A stretch of 8,449 nucleotides of DNA from assembly GCA_043746555.1 (NCBI GenBank), contig JAYTQU010000300.1:1-8449 (forward strand), given 5' to 3'. Shown here in pieces: positions 1 through 4,057 of this stretch; the first letter of the stretch is position 1, and each line of letters begins with the position of its first letter. This DNA is from CAZQYC01 sp043746555. Its GTDB lineage: Bacteria > Pseudomonadota > Gammaproteobacteria > Steroidobacterales > Steroidobacteraceae. The position numbers and the translations under genes are program-made. The notes beneath the pieces are model-generated. The model saw nothing but the letters and a program-made list of their open reading frames with translations. It did no database searches and had not been told where the DNA came from.

Positions 1-300
1 GCGCAAAATGCCTACGACCTCGGCAATCTCAAAGCGAAGTTGCCGAAAGATTTCAGATGCAATGGATATGATCGCTTCCCGATTAATAAGGCGAATTCGG
101 CCCGCAATGGATTAGCGTCTCCTCAACAAATTCCTCGATTGTTTCGCGCAAGTCGTCTAATTCAATCGAGCGAAGGGAACTCGCTGAGTTACGTTCGCCA
201 GCGACCTGCTTCGGCATCATGCGATTACGTAATCGGAGTGATCGTCGAGATTTTGCGCAACTCCGACATGCGTTAGCAACCTACCGTAGCGTCAGCGTCT
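1..300. other. Left-end stretch without a convincing intact gene
   Basis: No frame here gives a convincing complete gene. Two readings compete. On the plus strand a frame is open from the window edge to a TAG at 274-276, which would be the C-terminal 91 residues of a gene converging on the acyl-AMP ligase. Its last 70 residues are rich in Arg, Ser and Pro and resemble a shadow translation. On the minus strand there is a 45-codon ATG frame (220 to 83) and a second frame, shifted by one, that runs from about 111 off the edge with a natural-looking hydrophobic and acidic composition. I see no tRNA, terminator or mobile element. The stretch may be intergenic, a decayed gene, or the edge of a neighbour whose body lies outside the window. 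Confidence 0.5.
83..220 (-). CDS. Possible small hypothetical protein or decayed gene fragment
   Basis: A 45-residue frame begins with a double ATG at 220-215 and ends with TAA at 85-83. It lies 80 bp downstream of the acyl-AMP ligase stop on the same strand. Its middle (about residues 18-36) reads as an acidic, amphipathic helix (IELDDLRETIEEFVEETL), which is more protein-like than chance. No family is recognised and no Shine-Dalgarno sequence precedes the ATG. The frame one base over continues the protein-like character to the window edge (NREAIISIASEIFRQLRF). So this may be the start of a longer gene broken by a frameshift, or by a sequencing error, near position 100. Low confidence that it is expressed. 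Confidence 0.2.
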   Translation of the reverse strand: MMPKQVAGERNSASSLRSIELDDLRETIEEFVEETLIHCGPNSPY

Positions 301-2259
301 TTATTTCCGAAGCTTCGCTTCCAAACTGCGAGCCAACTCCCCAATCGTCGGATGATCGAATACATCCGTGAGTTCGACCACTCCGGGAAATTCCCGATCG
401 ATCTTCTCGTGAATCTCAACGAGTTTGAGCGAACTGACGCCGATGTCGAAAAGGTTGTCATCGAAGTCGATCGTGCGGTCGGTCAGCACGGTATCGCAAA
501 TGGCTTTGATGCGATCTGCAATCGAATCGCCGCTTAGCTGAATTGCAGGCGATTTCGGTTGCAGCAAGATTGAAATCTCGCGCAGCTCCGCGTCGAATTC
601 GCCGTCGAGAAAACTCTGCACCAGCACATGCCGTTGCAACTTCCCGCTGGTGGTTTTCGGAATGCGTTTCACCGGCACAATATGATCGACTTCGAGCCCC
701 GTCCGCTCATTGATCAGATGTTTGACGGCCCGGGCAGTGGGGAGGAAATCGCTCATCGAGCCGCGATGCAAGATGAAAGCGGTGAGTTCATCGGTCGCCG
801 AGTGTTCGGTGCGCACGCCGGCGATCACGACCTTGTTGAGTTCCAGCCCCGGTGTTTCTTGGGCAATGGCTTCCAAGTCGTGTGGATAGTAGTTCTGTCC
901 ATTGACGAAGATGATGTCTTTCGACCGTCCGGTGATGTACAGCTCGCCGTCTTTGAATAAACCGAGATCGCCGGTACGCAACCAGCCGTCGGCGGTGAAG
1001 GTGCGCGCATTGACTTCGGGTTCTTCGTAATAACCGTGAGTGACATTGCCGCCGCGAATCTGCAAGTGCCCGACTTGAGCGTCCGCTACGGGGCGATCGT
1101 TGTGGTCACACAGTCGCACTTCGCATTCGGGAATGGACTTGCCGACGGCAACCAATTCGGTCGCGTTGCGTTTGCTCGCGTCGCTAAAGATGACGTTTTC
1201 GCCGACGTTGAGATGATGCCTATCGACGACGATGGAGTGATAATCGCAACCAGGTTTTGGAAAAGCCACCGCAACTGACGCTTCGGCCAGTCCGTACACG
1301 GGGAACATCGATGCGCGTTTTAGTTTTGCAGGCGCGAGTCGCGCCGTGAACTGATCTGCTAGTTCGCGCGAGATCGGTTCGGCGCCGTTGAACAGCAAAC
1401 GCAACGACGATAAGTCCCACTGATCGACAGCACGATCGCCTAACACTTTCAGAAAATGTCGATAGCCGAAATTGGGCGAAGTCGTGATGTTGACGCGATA
1501 GCGCGAGGCGAATTCCATCCACAGAAGCGGACGCCGAATGAATAATTCCGTGGGCATGAAGTGTTGCCGAATCGTGTTGGCTAGCATGAAAAGATGCATG
1601 CCGATTAGTCCCATATCGTGCGTCAGCGGCATCCACGAAAGACTAATGTCGTTTTCATTAAATCCCGACGCTTGTGTCGCGCCGCGTGCGTTCGCCATGA
1701 TGTTGGCGTGCGTTAACACCACGCCCTTGGGTTCGCTGGTTGACCCGCTGGAAAATTGAATGAACAGCGGATCGTTCGATCTGGAATTTTCGATCCGACC
1801 TTGATTCGCGCTATCGCGCACCTGTTCGGCGAGCAACGTGCGAGCGGCTAATTGTGCAAATAGCGTTGATTCGCCAGTCTCGTCGGCGAAAGTCCGCAGG
1901 CGCTCAAGCGTTTTCGCGTCGGTAAACAGAAACGGGTTGCCGAGCTTGCGGGCGATGCGTAGAAGCTTGTGACGATGCGCGTCGCTAATCCCGATGGCGA
2001 CGGGAATGGGCATGATGGCGCCGAGGGCGCCGGCCCAGAATGCTCGAATGAAGTGCTCATTGTTGGCGGTGAATATGATCACCTTGTCGCCGCGCCGCGC
2101 ACCTTTCCTTTGCAGCTCGTGCAAAATTGCGAGCGAGTGTTTCCACAGGTCGGCGCAACCGACCTCGCGGACATCGTGTTCGCCTTCAAGATACGTGATG
2201 ACCCGATTGCGTTCGGCATTGGCCCGCAAGAGATCGACGACAGATTGAGCTTCAAGCAT
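301..2259 (-). CDS. Fatty acyl-AMP ligase with C-terminal acyl carrier domain
   Basis: This 652-residue ANL-superfamily adenylating enzyme should activate a fatty acid with ATP to acyl-AMP and load it on its own carrier domain. Visible motifs are the P-loop FIQFSSGSTSEPKGV (166-180), SWMPLTHDMGLIG (208-220), NGAEPI (291-296), FPVYGLAEAS (319-328), GWLRTGDLG (425-433), GRSKDIIFVNGQNYYPHDLE (444-463) and PKTTSGKLQR with the A10 lysine K540. DMGLIG, NGAEPI and the NYYPHDLE block are typical of fatty acyl-AMP ligases rather than acyl-CoA synthetases. Residues about 576-650 form a carrier domain with FDIGVSSLKLVEI (604-616); the second Ser (S610) is the expected phosphopantetheine site. The frame stays open upstream to 2565, but that part is Arg-rich and antisense to the PPTase gene, so ATG 2259 is chosen, although its ribosome binding site is weak. 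The chain-length preference and the acceptor of the acyl group cannot be read from the sequence. Confidence 0.93.
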   Translation of the reverse strand: MLEAQSVVDLLRANAERNRVITYLEGEHDVREVGCADLWKHSLAILHELQRKGARRGDKVIIFTANNEHFIRAFWAGALGAIMPIPVAIGISDAHRHKLLRIARKLGNPFLFTDAKTLERLRTFADETGESTLFAQLAARTLLAEQVRDSANQGRIENSRSNDPLFIQFSSGSTSEPKGVVLTHANIMANARGATQASGFNENDISLSWMPLTHDMGLIGMHLFMLANTIRQHFMPTELFIRRPLLWMEFASRYRVNITTSPNFGYRHFLKVLGDRAVDQWDLSSLRLLFNGAEPISRELADQFTARLAPAKLKRASMFPVYGLAEASVAVAFPKPGCDYHSIVVDRHHLNVGENVIFSDASKRNATELVAVGKSIPECEVRLCDHNDRPVADAQVGHLQIRGGNVTHGYYEEPEVNARTFTADGWLRTGDLGLFKDGELYITGRSKDIIFVNGQNYYPHDLEAIAQETPGLELNKVVIAGVRTEHSATDELTAFILHRGSMSDFLPTARAVKHLINERTGLEVDHIVPVKRIPKTTSGKLQRHVLVQSFLDGEFDAELREISILLQPKSPAIQLSGDSIADRIKAICDTVLTDRTIDFDDNLFDIGVSSLKLVEIHEKIDREFPGVVELTDVFDHPTIGELARSLEAKLRK

Positions 2260-2262
2260 TAT
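2234..2262 (+). promoter_or_regulatory. Possible promoter for the PPTase gene
   Basis: TCGACG (2234-2239) and CATTAT (2257-2262) are separated by 17 bp, and each matches the sigma70 consensus at 4 of 6 positions. Transcription would start around 2269, only a few bases before the proposed GTG start at 2272, giving a nearly leaderless message. The -10 overlaps the ATG of the divergent ligase gene. This is a pattern match only. Confidence 0.2.
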
Positions 2263-2271
2263 GCGACTACT

Positions 2272-2931
2272 GTGACCGACAATATCCGCACATTCTATTA
2301 CACCGGGCCGTACACGAGCACGCTCTTGCCGGATTCGGACGCGCTCATCGCGCGGCTGAATGCCGAACGACGCAAGCGACTTGAGCGACGCATCGACGGC
2401 GCGCCTCGTGCGCTGGATCTCGCGGCGGTGCGTTTGCTGGAAATCGGAATGCGCGCGAGTGGACATGATTCCTTCGCGCTCGCGGACATCGCGTATCCGT
2501 CTGTCGATGGCCTGTCCGAAAAGCCGGTGTGGACCGCCGGCATCGCGGATTTCAGTATTTCTCATTCTCGCGGCATCGTTGTTTGCGCAATCGCATCGCA
2601 GTGTCGCGTGGGCGTCGATGCGGAACGACGTCGCTCCATCGACCCTGGAGTCGTGCGGCGTTTGTTGCGTGACGAGTCCGAACCGCTGACTGAAGAGAAA
2701 ACGGCTCTACGTTGGACGCAAATCGAAGCAGTGCTGAAAGGCGCGGGAATCGGAATCATGCATGGTCGTGAAATCGAATGGGTGGACGCTACGGCCAACC
2801 TAACGACAGCCCGTTTGCGAGGTCAAACTTGGCGACTACATGACATCGCGGTCGGTCCCGACCACGTCGCACATGTCGCCGTCAACGATATCGCGGCGAC
2901 CATAACCGCCGAGCAAATCGTCGAGCTTTAG
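2272..2931 (+). CDS. Sfp-type 4'-phosphopantetheinyl transferase
   Basis: This 219-residue protein should transfer 4'-phosphopantetheine from CoA to the conserved serine of carrier proteins, turning apo into holo form. The signature is clear: SEKPVW in place of the usual GKP box (82-87), ADFSISHSRG (92-101), VGVDAE with the metal-binding D116 and E118, and WTQIEAVLKGAGIGI (148-162) with W148, E152 and K156. The common WxxKE lysine is Ile here (I151), a change I believe occurs in some relatives. No good ATG precedes the conserved part. GTG 2272 is chosen because the sequence looks protein-like from about FYYTGPY onward and sits just outside the divergent ligase start. TTG 2326 is an alternative. 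An open frame runs back to 1969, but that stretch is antisense to the ligase. The obvious partner is the carrier domain of the divergent ligase, though it may also serve carriers elsewhere. Confidence 0.88.
   Translation: MTDNIRTFYYTGPYTSTLLPDSDALIARLNAERRKRLERRIDGAPRALDLAAVRLLEIGMRASGHDSFALADIAYPSVDGLSEKPVWTAGIADFSISHSRGIVVCAIASQCRVGVDAERRRSIDPGVVRRLLRDESEPLTEEKTALRWTQIEAVLKGAGIGIMHGREIEWVDATANLTTARLRGQTWRLHDIAVGPDHVAHVAVNDIAATITAEQIVEL
2292..2297 (-). promoter_or_regulatory. Possible -10 element for the acyl-AMP ligase gene
   Basis: Read on the minus strand this is TAGAAT, 5 of 6 matches to the sigma70 -10 box, placed so that transcription would begin near 2285, about 25 bases before the ligase ATG. 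The expected -35 position (2315-2320, TGCTCG) matches poorly, so an activator or another promoter would be needed. It lies inside the start of the PPTase coding sequence. Confidence 0.2.
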
Positions 2932-2993
2932 CGCCTTGTCCCGGCTGTAGTGTTCAAGGACAATGTCACGCACATTTTCCCAGAGCCCACGAA

Positions 2994-3740
2994 TTGAATT
3001 CCACGCCGCCGCCCAACGATCGACCCACCCGTGCCCACCAACGCTCGACAGGATCGGGACGGCGACTCACGCTGACGCGACAGTGGCTTTATCGAGTGAC
3101 AATGCCGCTTGCGCTCGGATTGGTACGCGCGCTCTGGGCGAGCTATCGTCTACAGCGTGTGATCGGCGATGAGCGACTCGACTTCGCGCTCAAACGACAC
3201 GGCGCCATCATCCCCTGTTTGTGGCATCAGCATCTAATGATGGCGGTGCCGTATCTGTTGAAAAAGCGCGCGCTCGGATTGAAACTCGGATTCATGATTA
3301 GTCCGTCGGTGGACGGCGAGGCTGGCGCATTGGCGGCGCAGCGACTCGGTGGACACATCGTGCGCGGCTCAAGCAGCCACACGGGCGCGCGCGCATTGCG
3401 CGATTTCTATTTTGCAGTGACTAAAGACAACGTGTCGTTGCTGATCACGCCGGACGGTCCACATGGTCCGCGTTATGAGGCGAAGAGCGGGGCGCTGCTG
3501 ATTGCCCAACTTGCCGGAAAGCCGATCGTGCCGATTTCATTCGCAGCAAGCCGCGTGTTCAAGTTTCGCGCCTGGGATCGATTTATTTTGCCGCTACCGT
3601 TTGCGCGCATCGTGCTCGCGGTGGGCGAGCCGATAACCGTGCCCAAGGTGATGAGCGCGGCGGAACTTGAATCTCAACAGCATAAACTTGGGCTAACGTT
3701 GCACGGCTTGTTTGACGAAGCGCACCGCGAGCTGCAATAG
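2994..3740 (+). CDS. DUF374 / lysophospholipid acyltransferase-like protein
   Basis: This protein of up to 248 residues belongs to the DUF374 branch of the glycerolipid acyltransferase-like superfamily. Members are thought to move an acyl chain onto a lipid at the inner face of the cytoplasmic membrane, but substrates are largely unknown. Family landmarks are LWHQHLMM (76-83), ISPSVDGEAG (102-111), HIVRGSSSHTGARALR (121-136) and ITPDGPHGPRYEAKSGAL (151-168). The HX4D motif of classical acyltransferases is not present in exact form, as is usual for DUF374. A hydrophobic or amphipathic N-terminus (31-52) could anchor it to the membrane. The start is uncertain: TTG 2994 gives the longest frame, while GTG 3096 or ATG 3102 would remove a Pro/Arg-rich 34-36 residue leader that looks non-conserved. 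The gene follows the PPTase by 62 bp on the same strand, with no terminator between, so co-transcription is plausible. Confidence 0.88.
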   Translation: MNSTPPPNDRPTRAHQRSTGSGRRLTLTRQWLYRVTMPLALGLVRALWASYRLQRVIGDERLDFALKRHGAIIPCLWHQHLMMAVPYLLKKRALGLKLGFMISPSVDGEAGALAAQRLGGHIVRGSSSHTGARALRDFYFAVTKDNVSLLITPDGPHGPRYEAKSGALLIAQLAGKPIVPISFAASRVFKFRAWDRFILPLPFARIVLAVGEPITVPKVMSAAELESQQHKLGLTLHGLFDEAHRELQ

Positions 3741-3742
3741 GC

Positions 3743-3763
3743 ACACCGATTTTTTCGGTGTTT
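3743..3763 (+). terminator. Weak Rho-independent terminator after the acyltransferase gene
   Basis: ACACCGA (3743-3749) and TCGGTGT (3755-3761) form a 7-bp stem with a T5 loop, two bases after the acyltransferase stop codon. The run after the stem is only TTT followed by CGCCCTT, so efficiency may be modest. Its position directly after the stop supports a role in ending this transcript. Confidence 0.5.
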
Positions 3764-3865
3764 CGCCCTTCGTCTCAACGAAGCTGAATCCCTCATTGCA
3801 CCGAGTCCAGCCGCTATTTCTCAACGGTTATCCCCGGCGATTTCCATACTGGCCAGTCGCTTAGC

Positions 3866-3893
3866 TTGCATTCGTTACGGGCTGTGCCAGAAT
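3866..3893 (+). promoter_or_regulatory. Possible extended -10 promoter for the GGDEF-EAL gene
   Basis: TTGCAT (3866-3871) is followed after 16 bp by CAGAAT (3888-3893), with TG at 3885-3886 placed as in an extended -10. Transcription would begin near 3900, leaving a leader of about 155 bases that contains the GATTACAG repeats. The boxes match the consensus at 3 and 4 of 6 positions, so this is tentative. Confidence 0.3.
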
Positions 3894-4001
3894 GCCCCGT
3901 AAGGTTCGATTGCAGACGAACTATTCTGATCCGTTGTGAACTATAAAGAGCTGAAAGCCGTAGGGAGAAGCGAAGCTTTCGACAACCGTTAACGATAAAG
4001 T

Positions 4002-4040
4002 CTAGCGATTACAGAGCTAGATTACAGCGCTAGATTACAG
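4002..4040 (+). repeat. Three 13-bp-period repeats with GATTACAG core
   Basis: GATTACAG occurs at 4007-4014, 4020-4027 and 4033-4040, exactly 13 bp apart. The second and third units are nearly identical over 13 bp (GCTAGATTACAG plus one variable base). Each core is preceded by CTAG (4002, 4017, 4030), a tetranucleotide usually rare in proteobacterial DNA. The array ends 17 bp before the ATG at 4058, and the last core runs into GGGG, which could serve as a ribosome binding site. It may be an operator array or simple tandem slippage. Confidence 0.75.
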
Positions 4041-4057
4041 GGGCTAATAGATTCCGT

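Larger units (their letters stand above)
3741..4057. other. 317-bp non-coding region upstream of the GGDEF-EAL gene
   Basis: No credible coding frame is present. In order it holds the weak hairpin just after the acyltransferase stop, a possible promoter near 3866-3893, an 8-bp palindrome CGTTAACG (3987-3994), and three GATTACAG copies at 13-bp spacing just before the next gene. AACGGTT (3823-3829) and AACCGTT (3984-3990) are a distant inverted pair. I looked for a c-di-GMP riboswitch (GEMM) because of the gene downstream and did not find its conserved core. Confidence 0.6.

Noticed and set aside
1..276. C-terminus of a plus-strand gene converging on the ligase
   Set aside because: The frame is open, but most of it is Arg/Ser/Pro-rich with mixed codon use and no recognised family; it was not listed as a gene although it cannot be excluded without the sequence to the left.
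1220..1636. 138-codon minus-strand frame inside the ligase gene
   Set aside because: It is a shadow frame of the ligase on the same strand; composition is His/Ser/Arg-rich and no family is recognisable.
1969..2271. Upstream extension of the PPTase frame to an ATG at 1969
   Set aside because: It lies antisense to the conserved N-terminal part of the ligase and would add about 100 residues unlike any PPTase.
2260..2565. Upstream extension of the acyl-AMP ligase frame (102 more residues)
   Set aside because: It is very Arg-rich, has no family resemblance and is antisense to the PPTase coding sequence; the ligase fold begins at the ATG at 2259.
2963..3172. 69-codon frame beginning with ATG after AAGGA, ahead of the acyltransferase
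   Set aside because: The AAGGA is only two bases from the ATG, the product is Ser/Thr/Ala-rich without any recognisable feature, and the frame overlaps the acyltransferase N-terminus out of phase.
3892..3939. 15-residue leader peptide frame in the intergenic region
   Set aside because: It has no ribosome binding site, starts within the proposed -10 box and shows no run of regulatory codons.
3941..4000. c-di-GMP (GEMM) riboswitch
   Set aside because: It was suspected from the downstream gene, but the conserved GGCAAACC and CGCAAAGCC core segments are absent.
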